Shown: one piece after another, positions 1 to 7,641 of the stretch
Position numbering within the stretch: the first letter of the stretch is position 1
Layout: every line of letters starts with the position of its first letter
Assembly: GCA_001689415.1 (NCBI GenBank)
Contig: LUJM01000093.1
Span: 1-23,683 of the forward strand
DNA: 23,683 nucleotides
Direction of reading: 5' to 3'
Source: Bacteroidales bacterium M2
Lineage (GTDB): Bacteria; Bacteroidota; Bacteroidia; Bacteroidales; Muribaculaceae
Made by a program: the position numbers and the translations under genes
Notes under the pieces: generated by a model
Databases searched by the model: none
What the model was told of the DNA's origin: nothing
Seen by the model: the letters and a program-made list of their open reading frames with translations, nothing else

Positions 1-179
1 TAAGTGTCTTGGAATAACCTTAAAGTTACTGAAATTCAGCGACTTGACCAAATTTTAGTGTTCAATTTTATGCTAAACATCAGATTTTTAATGGATTAAA
101 CACCTGGCTCCTCGGAGCCGTTAACAAACTCTCAAAAAATAACCGAAGTATTGTTATGTCATTAAAACTCAAAAATGAT
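1..179. other. Upstream non-coding region with a small hairpin
   Basis: I see no gene here. The DNA is AT-rich and ends at the rubrerythrin start. Positions 106-119 form a small perfect hairpin (GGCTCC, 2-nt loop, GGAGCC). It has no T-tract, so it is not a convincing terminator. I found no clear TAnnTTTG promoter box. The rubrerythrin promoter is therefore unassigned, or lies upstream of the window. Confidence 0.4.
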
Positions 180-761
180 ATGGAACAGAAAAGTATAAAA
201 GGTACCCGAACCGAACACAATCTTCTCGCCTCATTTGCCGGTGAAAGCCAGGCACGTTCACGCTACACCCTTTTTGCCGAAAAGGCCAAGGAAGAAGGCT
301 ACGAACAGATTGCCGCCGTTTTCCTCGAAACAGCCGAGCAGGAACTCAGCCATGCGCGAATGTTCTTCTCGCTTCTCGAAGGCGGCACCGTCGAAATCAC
401 CGCAGGTTATCCGGCCGGCGTGGTTGGCGATACAGCCAAGAACCTTGCCGAAGCCGCCGCCGGTGAACGCGAAGAATGGAGCGACCTCTACGAGGATTTC
501 GCAAAAATCGCTCAGGAAGAAGGTTTCCCCCAGATTGCCAATACCTATAAATTGGTGGCCCGCGTAGAGCAGATGCACGAAGCCCGCTACCTCAAGCTAC
601 TCGAGAGAATGGAAAATGGCACCCTCTTCGAAGACCCGGAACCGGTAGAATGGATGTGCCGCCGATGCGGTTTCACTATATCGGCCAAATCAGCGCCTAA
701 ACGCTGCCCGGTTTGCGGTATGCCTCAGGGTTGGTTTGAGAGAAAGCCAAACAATTACTAA
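180..761 (+). CDS. rbr: Rubrerythrin (non-heme diiron peroxidase)
   Basis: Cytoplasmic peroxide-scavenging protein of anaerobes that reduces H2O2 with electrons passed through its rubredoxin-like domain. From the ATG at 180 the protein has 193 residues, a normal length. The N-terminal four-helix ferritin-like domain shows the diiron ligand pattern: Glu22 in GESQA, Glu55 and His58 in EQELSH, Glu96 and Glu99 in GEREEW, Glu130 and His133 in VEQMH. The C-terminal rubredoxin-like domain has Cys160/Cys163 (CRRCG) and Cys176/Cys179 (CPVCG). An in-frame ATG at 156 would add eight residues. I prefer 180 because rubrerythrins of related bacteria begin with a short Met-Glu-x-x-Ser-Ile-Lys-Gly segment, as seen here. 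It is probably monocistronic: a hairpin follows the stop. No signal peptide is visible. Confidence 0.95.
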   Translation: MEQKSIKGTRTEHNLLASFAGESQARSRYTLFAEKAKEEGYEQIAAVFLETAEQELSHARMFFSLLEGGTVEITAGYPAGVVGDTAKNLAEAAAGEREEWSDLYEDFAKIAQEEGFPQIANTYKLVARVEQMHEARYLKLLERMENGTLFEDPEPVEWMCRRCGFTISAKSAPKRCPVCGMPQGWFERKPNNY

Positions 762-794
762 CACCTTTATGTTGAAAAACAAACAGCTCTCTTC

Positions 795-819
795 GAAAGA
801 TTAGACACATTAATCTTTC
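795..819 (+). terminator. Possible terminator after rubrerythrin
   Basis: Perfect 9-bp inverted repeat (GAAAGATTA / TAATCTTTC) with a 7-nt loop, 34 nt after the rubrerythrin stop. Only a weak T-rich tail (ATTATTT) follows, so it may be a weak terminator or simply a 3' stabilising hairpin. Confidence 0.45.
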
Positions 820-1026
820 ATTATTTGCGGCCTCCTACGCCCCCGGGCAATGGTGACCGCATTTTTTATGATAGTATTACCAACACGGCCACAACACGAA
901 ACTTAACTAATGTTAAAGGCTCGACCCGGCGTTAAACCAAGCGTCGGCAACTCAGTCAAAGTAATCGAAAGACGTTGAAAAAAACGCCTCCGGCAATTGC
1001 CAAACAGAAAATTAAAATATACAATC

Positions 1027-1476
1027 ATGAAAAAAATTCTTATTGCAACCCTCATCCTCGCTGCAGGTATCGGCAGCTCGTTTGCACAGCAACCTGCCAA
1101 CTGCAAATCCGCCTGCCCCGACAACAAAGAATGCACCAAGGCCACCAGCGCCCGCGAACCCAAATGCTGCATAGCAAACCCCTTCGAGGGACTGAACCTC
1201 ACCCAGGAGCAGCAGACTAAAATCGACGCTCTCAAGGCCGAGTGCAAGACACGCTGCGACAAGGCTAAAGCCGACAAGAAAGAACAACGCGCCGAACGAG
1301 CATCACAACAGCGCACCAACCGCGCCGACATGCTCGCCAAACTCAAGGGAATCCTTACCCCCGAGCAATATGTCAAGTTTCTCGAAAACAACTTCGTCAA
1401 CCAGCGCGACAACATGCCCCGTAAGGGCGACCGCCCCGCCGATGTCAACCGCAAGCACCGCCGCGACCACCGATAA
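1027..1476 (+). CDS. Spy/CpxP-like exported LTxxQ-motif protein
   Basis: Small exported protein of 149 residues. A Sec signal peptide occupies about residues 1-20 (MKK, hydrophobic core, cleavage likely after SFA). The mature part is highly charged and predicted helical, with two LTxxQ-type motifs (LTQEQ at 58-62, LTPEQ at 110-114), the signature of Spy/CpxP periplasmic chaperones and envelope-stress sensors. The N-terminal 60 residues of the mature chain are unusually Cys-rich (Cys26, 30, 36, 47, 48, then 73 and 77), which would fit metal binding or disulfides. The tail is very basic (Arg/Lys/His). An in-frame ATG at 997 would put ten residues before the signal peptide, so I chose 1027. A strong terminator follows. 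The chaperone role is inferred from the motif only. Confidence 0.8.
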   Translation: MKKILIATLILAAGIGSSFAQQPANCKSACPDNKECTKATSAREPKCCIANPFEGLNLTQEQQTKIDALKAECKTRCDKAKADKKEQRAERASQQRTNRADMLAKLKGILTPEQYVKFLENNFVNQRDNMPRKGDRPADVNRKHRRDHR

Positions 1477-1510
1477 TCTACAAATCTACCGAAATAATAC
1501 ACACACCTCC

Positions 1511-1545
1511 GAGCCGCAGAATTCTAATCTCTGCGGCTCTTTTTT
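1511..1545 (+). terminator. Intrinsic terminator after the Spy-like gene
   Basis: GAGCCGCAG pairs perfectly with CTGCGGCTC across an 11-nt loop, directly followed by six T. This is a classic rho-independent terminator, 34 nt after the stop codon. Confidence 0.9.
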
Positions 1546-1584
1546 ATTGCCAAAGCGGTCAAAAACATGTTTAAGGGCATATTC

Positions 1585-1616
1585 TTTGGTTATTCGAACA
1601 ATTTGTTTTAAATTCG
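1585..1616 (+). promoter_or_regulatory. Candidate promoter of the glycogen operon
   Basis: TTTG at 1585-1588, a 20-nt spacer, then TAAATTCG at 1609-1616. This matches the Bacteroidetes TTTG / TAnnTTTG promoter at seven of eight positions of the -7 box, with the usual spacing. It would give a leader of about 75 nt before the debranching enzyme. It lies after the terminator of the previous gene, as expected for a new transcription unit. Confidence 0.45.
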
Positions 1617-1699
1617 CGAAAATGTTGGAATAATTCACCACACTACCAACCAATAACGCATAAAACATCAATACCATATATAATAATCCTAAAACCAAA

Positions 1700-3652
1700 A
1701 TGAGTTATCTTAAATTTGATAAGAATCTGCTCATCAACTTGGACCAGTCGCTCCCCAAAGAAATGCTCCGCACCAACCAGGCCGGCGCATATCACTGCAC
1801 GACCCTGGTGGGTTGCAACACCCGCAAACAGCACGGCCTGTTAGTGATACCAATTGAGGAGATGGACAATAAGTCGCATGTGCTACTGTCGAGTCTCGAC
1901 GAGACCGTCATACAGCACGGTGCGCCTTTCAATCTGGGTATACACCGCTACCAGGGCGGCGTATACAATCCGGCCGGCCACAAGTATATCCGTGAGTTTG
2001 ACTGCGAGGAAGTTCCACGCATGACTTACCGCGTGGGCGGCGTTATTCTGACAAAAGAAAAAATCTTCATCAGCCAGGAAAATCGTATTTTAATCCGCTA
2101 CACGCTTGTCGAGGCACACTCTGCCACCACACTACGTTTCCGCCCCTTCCTTGCTTTCCGCGAGGTCAACAGCCTCTGCGTAGCAAACGATGCCATTAAC
2201 CGCGACATCGAACCGGTACAAAACGGTATCGCTACCTGCCTCTACGAAGGCTACCCCAAGCTCTACATGCAGCTTAACCGCAAACCCACCTGGGTCGACG
2301 AGCCCAACTGGTACAACGGCATCGAATATGTAAAAGACCTCGAGCGCGGCGTACCCTACTGCGAAGACCTGTGGGTGCCCGGCTACTTCGAAGTGCCTAT
2401 CAAAAAAGGCGAATCGATTATCTTCTCGGCAGGTGTAAGCGAGGTCAACACCCGCAACCTCACCAAAATGTACGAGGCTGAAGTAGCAAGCCGCACTCCC
2501 CGCACATCGTTCTACAACTGTCTCAAAAACAGCGCCAAGCAATTCTACATCCACCGTGGCGAAGGTTCGTATATAGTATCGGGCTTCCCCTGGGGCGTAG
2601 TTTTGGCTCGTAATACATTCATGTCGCTCCCCGGCCTTACACTCGCTATCGACCACCGCGCCGATTTCGAGGCCATTTGCGACACAGCCCTCAAATCGCT
2701 CATCAAATTTGCCGATACAGGCCAACTCTCCAAGCACATACAGGGTATCGACCTGCCCGACATCCCTCTGTGGGCTATCTGGGCTATACAGCAGTATGCC
2801 AAGACCGCAGGCATGGAAGCAGCCCGCAAGAAATACTTCGAGCAGGTAGCACTTCTTGTCAACGACATTCTGCGCAACTCTTACCCCAACCTCTTCGTAT
2901 CAGACGAAACCGGCCTGCTCAGCACCGACGGTCATATCCGCCCCGCATCGTGGATGAACTCAGTGCTCAACGGCGCTCCCGTAGTACGCCGCACAGGCAT
3001 GCTGGTTGAATTCAACGCCCTGTGGTACAACGCCCTGATGTTTGCCGCAAGTATGGCAGAAGGTGACGAAAGCCTCGAAAAACAGCGTCAGAAATGGCTC
3101 GAGGCCGCCGAAAAGATGAAGAAACCATTTGTCGACACCTTCCTCAATGCCGGCGGATACCTCTACGACTTTGTCGACGGCACATACGCCGACCCCTCGG
3201 TACGCCCCAACATGGCTATCGCAATCGGCCTTGACTACTCGCCCCTCGACCGCCGCCAGCGCAAGAGCGTTCTCGACGTAGTCACCCGCGAGCTTCTCAC
3301 CCCCAAAGGCCTGCGCACACTGTCGCCCAAGAGCTACGGCTACCACCCCAACTACCTCGGCAGCCCCGAGGAGCGCGAATTTGCCATGCACAACGGCCCC
3401 GCCCGCCCATGGCTTGCCGGATTTTATGCCGACGCCTACCTGCGCGTATTCGGCATGAGCGGCGTAGGCTATCTCGACCGTCTACTTATCGGTTTCGAGG
3501 ACGAGATGACCGAAGGTTGCGTTGCCTCGCTCAGCCAGCTCTACGACGGCAACCCGCCTTACACCGGCCGTGGAGCAGTCAGCCACGCAACAAACGTGGC
3601 CGAGGTACTCCGTGCATACCGTACACTCAAACGTTTTGACCAGAACGCGTAA
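1700..3652 (+). CDS. Glycogen debranching enzyme (amylo-alpha-1,6-glucosidase family)
   Basis: Cytoplasmic 650-residue protein with the two-part architecture of bacterial GDE-type debranching enzymes. An N-terminal beta-rich domain (about 1-230, starting with a Gly-x-Tyr-His-x-Thr-Thr-Leu type segment) precedes an (alpha/alpha)6 catalytic domain (about 280-640). Diagnostic blocks are GFPWGVVLARNTFMSLPGL near 294-312, WMNS at 418-421, and EFNALWYNAL in the next 30 residues. The expected role is hydrolysis of alpha-1,6 branch stubs of glycogen. The residue after WM is normally the catalytic acid Asp but here is Asn420 (codon AAC at 2957-2959), so activity should not be assumed. It is the first gene of a three-gene operon, with 27 nt to the glycosyltransferase. 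No signal peptide is present. Confidence 0.9.
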   Translation: MSYLKFDKNLLINLDQSLPKEMLRTNQAGAYHCTTLVGCNTRKQHGLLVIPIEEMDNKSHVLLSSLDETVIQHGAPFNLGIHRYQGGVYNPAGHKYIREFDCEEVPRMTYRVGGVILTKEKIFISQENRILIRYTLVEAHSATTLRFRPFLAFREVNSLCVANDAINRDIEPVQNGIATCLYEGYPKLYMQLNRKPTWVDEPNWYNGIEYVKDLERGVPYCEDLWVPGYFEVPIKKGESIIFSAGVSEVNTRNLTKMYEAEVASRTPRTSFYNCLKNSAKQFYIHRGEGSYIVSGFPWGVVLARNTFMSLPGLTLAIDHRADFEAICDTALKSLIKFADTGQLSKHIQGIDLPDIPLWAIWAIQQYAKTAGMEAARKKYFEQVALLVNDILRNSYPNLFVSDETGLLSTDGHIRPASWMNSVLNGAPVVRRTGMLVEFNALWYNALMFAASMAEGDESLEKQRQKWLEAAEKMKKPFVDTFLNAGGYLYDFVDGTYADPSVRPNMAIAIGLDYSPLDRRQRKSVLDVVTRELLTPKGLRTLSPKSYGYHPNYLGSPEEREFAMHNGPARPWLAGFYADAYLRVFGMSGVGYLDRLLIGFEDEMTEGCVASLSQLYDGNPPYTGRGAVSHATNVAEVLRAYRTLKRFDQNA

Positions 3653-3679
3653 TCCCAATCTTATCAATACCCTATCACA

Positions 3680-4942
3680 ATGAAAGCATTAATGTTCGGT
3701 TGGGAGTTTCCCCCTCATATCCTGGGAGGCCTGGGCACTGCCAGCTACGGCCTCACAAGAGGCATGTGGGAGTGCGGCGATATGGACATCACATTCGTCA
3801 TTCCCAAACCCTTTGGCGACGAAGACAAAAGCTTCGCCAATATAATCGGTACTTCTCAAGTGCCCGTGGCATGGCGCGATGTCAGCCGCGACTATGTGGA
3901 GTCGCGCATCGGAAAAGTGATGGATCCCGACCTGTACTTCAAACTTCGCGACCATATCTACGCCGATTTCAACTACATGCGTACCAACGACCTGGGATGT
4001 ATCGAATTCTCAGGACGCTACCCCGACAATATTCTCGAAGAAATCAACAATTACTCTATCACCGCAGGCGTCATTGCCCGCACAATTGATTTCGACATCA
4101 TCCATAGTCACGACTGGCTCACCTATCCTGCCGGCATCCATGCCAAGCAGGTGACCGGCAAGCCATTGGTGGTTCACGTTCACGCTACCGAGTACGACCG
4201 TTCGCGAGGTAAGCCCAACCCCACCGTATACGCTATCGAGCGCGACGGTATGACCCACGCCGACCACGTTATCACCGTGAGCAACCTCACCCGTCAGACA
4301 GTAATCGACCACTACGGCATTGACCCGGCCAAGGTGACCACGGTTCACAACGCCGTAGTGCCCCTGAGCCAGGATCTTCTCGACATCGAGATGCCGCGTG
4401 CCACAAAAGAAAAAGTGGTAACATTCCTCGGCCGTATTACCATGCAGAAAGGCCCTGAATACTTCGTAGAGGCTGCGGCAAAGGTGCTTCGCAACTGCAA
4501 CAACGTGCGCTTCGTCATGGCCGGCTCGGGCGATATGATGAACAAGATGATCAACCTCGCAGCCGAGCGAGGCATCGCCGACCGCTTCCACTTCCCCGGC
4601 TTCCAGAAAGGCCGACAGGTCTACGAGATGCTCAAGGCCAGCGATGTTTACATCATGCCATCGGTATCCGAACCATTCGGCATCTCGCCTCTCGAGGCTA
4701 TGCAGATGGGTGTACCGTCGATTATTTCAAAGCAGAGTGGCTGCGCCGAAATCCTCGACAACGTAATCAAGACCGACTACTGGGATATCGACGCTATGGC
4801 CGATGCCATACACGCTATCATATCCTACCCCGCCCTCTACCGCCAGATGCGCGAGGACGGACTGGCCGAAGTCGCCCAAATCACATGGGATAAAGCAGGC
4901 CAAAAAGTTATAAACATATATAACAAAGTTTTAGGCCGCTAA
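3680..4942 (+). CDS. GT-B glycosyltransferase, glycogen-synthase-like
   Basis: Cytoplasmic 420-residue GT-B fold enzyme of the GT4/GT5 type. The N-terminus MKALMFGWEFPPHILGGLG resembles the start of glycogen synthases, where a Lys-x-Gly-Gly-Leu loop binds ADP-glucose; here it reads Ile-Leu-Gly-Gly-Leu-Gly. Further motifs are HSHDWLT (142-148), HVHATEYDRS (166-175), GRITMQKGPE (251-260, the basic donor-phosphate site) and EPFGISPLE (331-339, the E-x7-E retaining-glycosyltransferase motif). Lying between a debranching enzyme and a GH57 amylase-like gene, it most likely elongates alpha-1,4-glucan. The exact donor (ADP- or UDP-glucose) cannot be read from the sequence. There are 27 nt to the upstream gene and 41 nt to the downstream gene, so co-transcription is likely. 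Confidence 0.88.
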   Translation: MKALMFGWEFPPHILGGLGTASYGLTRGMWECGDMDITFVIPKPFGDEDKSFANIIGTSQVPVAWRDVSRDYVESRIGKVMDPDLYFKLRDHIYADFNYMRTNDLGCIEFSGRYPDNILEEINNYSITAGVIARTIDFDIIHSHDWLTYPAGIHAKQVTGKPLVVHVHATEYDRSRGKPNPTVYAIERDGMTHADHVITVSNLTRQTVIDHYGIDPAKVTTVHNAVVPLSQDLLDIEMPRATKEKVVTFLGRITMQKGPEYFVEAAAKVLRNCNNVRFVMAGSGDMMNKMINLAAERGIADRFHFPGFQKGRQVYEMLKASDVYIMPSVSEPFGISPLEAMQMGVPSIISKQSGCAEILDNVIKTDYWDIDAMADAIHAIISYPALYRQMREDGLAEVAQITWDKAGQKVINIYNKVLGR

Positions 4943-4983
4943 GCACATCTTGCTTATAGCCGCCAGATCAACATTATCACAAA

Positions 4984-6399
4984 ATGAAAGCAATTTGTTT
5001 TAACTTCGAGATACATCAGCCGTTCCGTCTGAAACGTTACCGCTTCTTCGATATCGGCCGCGACCACTACTACTTCGATGATTTCACCAACGATGACATC
5101 ATCACCCGCATAGCACACAACAGCTACATTCCTGCAGCAGAGACCCTCCTGCGCATGGTAGAGGCCAACCAGGGCCGTTTCCGCTTCTCTATCGCAATCT
5201 CAGGCGTCGCTCTCGAACAGCTCGAGCACTACGTACCCGAGTTCCTCGACATCCTCAAGAAACTCGCCGACACCGGTTGCGTTGAATTCGTAGCTCAGCC
5301 CTTCGCCTACTCACTGGCATCGCTCACCGACCCCGACGAATTCCGCCAGCAGGTAGCCGACACTTGCAGCATCCTCCGCAGCCGTTTCGGCGTTACCCCC
5401 AAGGTAATCCGCAACACCGAGCTCATCTACGACGACGACCTCGCTCCCCAGCTGGTCGACATGGGCTTCAACGGCGTGCTCACCGAGGGCGCTAAGCACA
5501 TCCTCGGCTGGAAATCGCCCAACTACATCTACAATGCAGCATCGGCTCCCGACCTGCGCCTGCTCCTCCGCAACAGCAAGCTCAGCGACGATATCGCATA
5601 CCGATTCAGCGACACTTCGTGGAGCGAATTCCCCCTCACTGCCGACAAATACATCGACTGGATTGCATCGACACCGCTCGAAGAGCAGATTGTCAATATC
5701 TACCTCAACATGGAGACATTCGGCGACCTGCACCCTGCAACAACCGGTATCTTCCAGTTCCTCGAGGCTCTGCCCCGCTTCGCTGCCGAGCACGGCATCG
5801 ACTTCGTTACCCCCAGCGACGCTATCGCCAAGATCAAACCCGTAGGCGAGCTCAGCGTGATGCACTCAATTTCGAGTGCCGACGAAGCACGCGACACTTC
5901 GGCATGGCTCGGCAACCGCCTGCAGAACGAAGCATTCGAGAAACTTTACTCAGCTTCCGAGCGTGTACGCCAGTGCCAGAACCGCGCCCTCAAACGCGAC
6001 TGGCAGTACCTGCAGAGCTGCGACCACTTCTACTACATGAGCAACCGCGCAGCTTTCAGCCCCTACGAGACAAACTTCGCAGCATTCACAAACTACATGA
6101 ATGTGCTCGCCGACTTCCTGATGCGTGTCGAAGAGGAATTCCCATCGCAGGTCGACAACGAGGAACTCAACTCGCTGCTGATGACAATCTCGAACCAGGG
6201 AGCCGAAATCGAAGCTCTCAACAAAGAACTCAACTCTATGCGTAAAAACGTAGAGCAGTACAATATCGAGCACCGCAACCGCCCCGAAGCAGGCAAAAGC
6301 GAGGAACCCGCCGAAGCTCCAAAAGCCAAGGCTAAAAAGACCACTACCAAGGCTAAGGCTGCGCCCAAAAAACATGCCGCCAAAAAGGCCGAAGAATAA
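4984..6399 (+). CDS. GH57 alpha-amylase-like protein with a basic, histone-H1-like tail
   Basis: Cytoplasmic 471-residue protein of glycoside hydrolase family 57. GH57 motifs are visible: HQP at 11-13 near the N-terminus, RNTELIYDDD with the likely nucleophile Glu146, GAKHILGW at 169-176, and IYLNMETFGDLH at 239-250. In canonical GH57 enzymes the last motif carries the catalytic acid Asp two residues before Glu; here that position is Asn242 (AAC at 5707-5709). A helical C-terminal domain follows. Residues about 392-430 look coiled-coil, and the last 35 residues are low-complexity Lys/Ala/Pro/Thr (AKAKK, KAKAAPKKHAAKKA), unlike the rest of the enzyme. It is the last gene of the glycogen operon and is followed by a strong terminator. 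Family assignment is secure, but catalytic competence is not. Confidence 0.9.
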   Translation: MKAICFNFEIHQPFRLKRYRFFDIGRDHYYFDDFTNDDIITRIAHNSYIPAAETLLRMVEANQGRFRFSIAISGVALEQLEHYVPEFLDILKKLADTGCVEFVAQPFAYSLASLTDPDEFRQQVADTCSILRSRFGVTPKVIRNTELIYDDDLAPQLVDMGFNGVLTEGAKHILGWKSPNYIYNAASAPDLRLLLRNSKLSDDIAYRFSDTSWSEFPLTADKYIDWIASTPLEEQIVNIYLNMETFGDLHPATTGIFQFLEALPRFAAEHGIDFVTPSDAIAKIKPVGELSVMHSISSADEARDTSAWLGNRLQNEAFEKLYSASERVRQCQNRALKRDWQYLQSCDHFYYMSNRAAFSPYETNFAAFTNYMNVLADFLMRVEEEFPSQVDNEELNSLLMTISNQGAEIEALNKELNSMRKNVEQYNIEHRNRPEAGKSEEPAEAPKAKAKKTTTKAKAAPKKHAAKKAEE

Positions 6400-6406
6400 T
6401 TGAAAC

Positions 6407-6448
6407 CAATCCCCGGCCCGAACAAACATGGCCGGGGATTGTTTTTTT
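6407..6448 (+). terminator. Strong intrinsic terminator of the glycogen operon
   Basis: A 12-bp perfect stem (CAATCCCCGGCC / GGCCGGGGATTG) with an 11-nt loop, followed by seven T. It separates the GH57 gene from the cytidylate-kinase-like gene 31 nt further on, so that gene probably has its own promoter or depends on read-through. Confidence 0.93.
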
Positions 6449-6479
6449 AATACCCTACACACCCTCTCAATATCGAACC

Positions 6480-7109
6480 ATGCTACCCTCTAAATACGTA
6501 ATCACAATTGGCCGCAGCTTCGGTAGCGGCGGACGCGCACTCGGCAGAATTATCGCCGACCGATTAGGCATCGCTTTCTACGACAAAATGCTCCTGATCA
6601 AAGCCGCCGAAAAAGCCGGCTACAACATCGAATATTTCGAGCAGGCCGACGAACGTGCGCCTAAAATAACGGGTAGCATTATTCCATTCTCTATGGGTTT
6701 CTACCCAATGTCGTGGGTTGGAGATACGGCCGGAAGCTCCGACAGGGTATACAAAGCTCAGTGCGACTTCATGCACGAACTCGCTCAAGGCGACCCCTGC
6801 GTAATCGTAGGTCGTAGCGCCGACTATGTGCTGCGTGATGTCGACAATGTTATAAACATTTTTATCCATGCGCCTCTCGACGAATGCGCCAAACGCATCG
6901 TGAGCCGCAACGACTCGCACACACTCGAAGAAGCTCGCGCACTGGCCGAGCGTACAAACAAACTCCGAGCCAATTTCTACAACTTCTACACCGACAAACG
7001 TTGGGGCCACGCCACCAGCTACGACCTTTGCCTCGACTCATCACTTCTCCCACTCGAAGACCTCGCCGACATAGTTATCAACTACGTACACCGCCGCTTC
7101 GACAAATAA
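6480..7109 (+). CDS. Cytidylate kinase-like family protein
   Basis: Predicted cytoplasmic P-loop NTPase of 209 residues in the cytidylate-kinase-like family. The phosphate-binding loop is the variant ITIGRSFGSGGRALG (9-23). IFIHAPLDECAKRI (127-140) corresponds to the lid/Arg region of nucleoside monophosphate kinases. The VGRSADYVL segment (110-118) is typical of this family. True CMP kinases are usually longer in the NMP-binding insert, so the substrate is uncertain; the family is often annotated only by fold. The gene starts after a terminator and its 3' end faces the convergent GH127 gene across the first repeat block. No partner gene suggests a pathway. Confidence 0.82.
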   Translation: MLPSKYVITIGRSFGSGGRALGRIIADRLGIAFYDKMLLIKAAEKAGYNIEYFEQADERAPKITGSIIPFSMGFYPMSWVGDTAGSSDRVYKAQCDFMHELAQGDPCVIVGRSADYVLRDVDNVINIFIHAPLDECAKRIVSRNDSHTLEEARALAERTNKLRANFYNFYTDKRWGHATSYDLCLDSSLLPLEDLADIVINYVHRRFDK

Positions 7110-7264
7110 CGCGGCAGTAAATCTGCTCCAAAACAAAACACAAGGTCAACGCCTAATCGAAGATTAACTCGGAGAAGCGACTCACAGATTATCAACATCC
7201 TATCTAATCAAACCCTCGAGTGTCACGGCACAATGCTGTTAACTTAAGGGCTTCTCCCCCCCGA

Positions 7265-7450
7265 CTCTCGTAGGGTCGCGGCATGCCGCGACCGGGCATC
7301 AAAAGCATTTACCCACTGACAATCAACGTATTACTGACTACAAAATACACAACATAAGACCTTGCTCATGACTACCACAGCCTGGTAATGAGCTGATAAT
7401 CAAATAAATGTACTTCTACCCGGTCGCGGCATGCCGCGACCCTACGAGAG
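7265..7450. repeat. 32-bp perfect inverted repeat around a 122-bp core
   Basis: Positions 7265-7296 and 7419-7450 are perfect reverse complements over 32 bp. Each arm itself contains the 20-bp palindrome. Just outside, 7185-7207 and 7456-7478 are reverse complements over 23 bp with two mismatches. The two nested arm pairs enclose 122 bp without a gene. The arrangement could extrude a cruciform, form a long RNA stem from either strand, or be a doublet of two oppositely oriented repeat units. Confidence 0.9.
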
Positions 7451-7563
7451 AGCGGTTAGATAGGATGTTGACTATCTGCAAATTAGTATCGCCTGACTGA
7501 GGCTTGTCTCGGAGAGACAAGCTCCTATTGCAAGCACTCTTTTGGCTTAAGTAAACAGCATTG

Positions 7564-7594
7564 TGCCACAACCCTGCGAGAGGGGGCTGTGGCA
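7564..7594 (-). terminator. Hairpin downstream of GH127, possible terminator
   Basis: TGCCACA at 7564-7570 pairs with TGTGGCA at 7588-7594, and the stem extends by four more pairs (one G-T) to a 9-nt loop. It lies 48 nt beyond the minus-strand GH127 stop. No T-tract follows, so it is a candidate 3'-end hairpin only. It also overlaps a repeat unit of block 1. Confidence 0.35.
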
Positions 7595-7641
7595 CTTAAG
7601 CTAACAGCTATAAGTTCTGCAAGTTGGACTTGAGATACTGT

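Larger units (their letters stand above)
7110..7641. repeat. Extragenic repeat block 1 (between convergent genes)
   Basis: A 532-nt gene-free stretch built of repeat units shared with the three other blocks of this window. It contains two copies of a 20-bp perfect palindrome, GGTCGCGGCATGCCGCGACC (7274-7293 and 7422-7441). It has two copies of a 24-nt unit that begins GGCACAATGC and ends CTTAAGGG (7227-7250 forward, 7544-7567 reversed) and a degenerate third near 7588-7611. It also holds one hairpin unit with GCTTGTCTC / GAGACAAGC arms (7502-7522) and a decayed relative near 7147-7175. The middle, 7297-7418, is AT-rich and shows no recognisable unit or gene. I saw no coding potential on either strand. 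Confidence 0.85.

Noticed and set aside
5619..6245. 208-codon frame inside the GH57 gene
   Set aside because: Shadow frame, Arg/Pro-rich, of a well-supported coding sequence on the same strand.
7297..7418. Promoter inside the inverted-repeat core (phase switch)
   Set aside because: Only near matches to TAnnTTTG were found, and both flanking genes end here. Kept as a hypothesis in the findings, not as a feature.
7261..7450. Insertion sequence or MITE with target-site duplication
   Set aside because: I could not identify matching short direct repeats just outside either arm pair, and the arms belong to a dispersed palindrome family.
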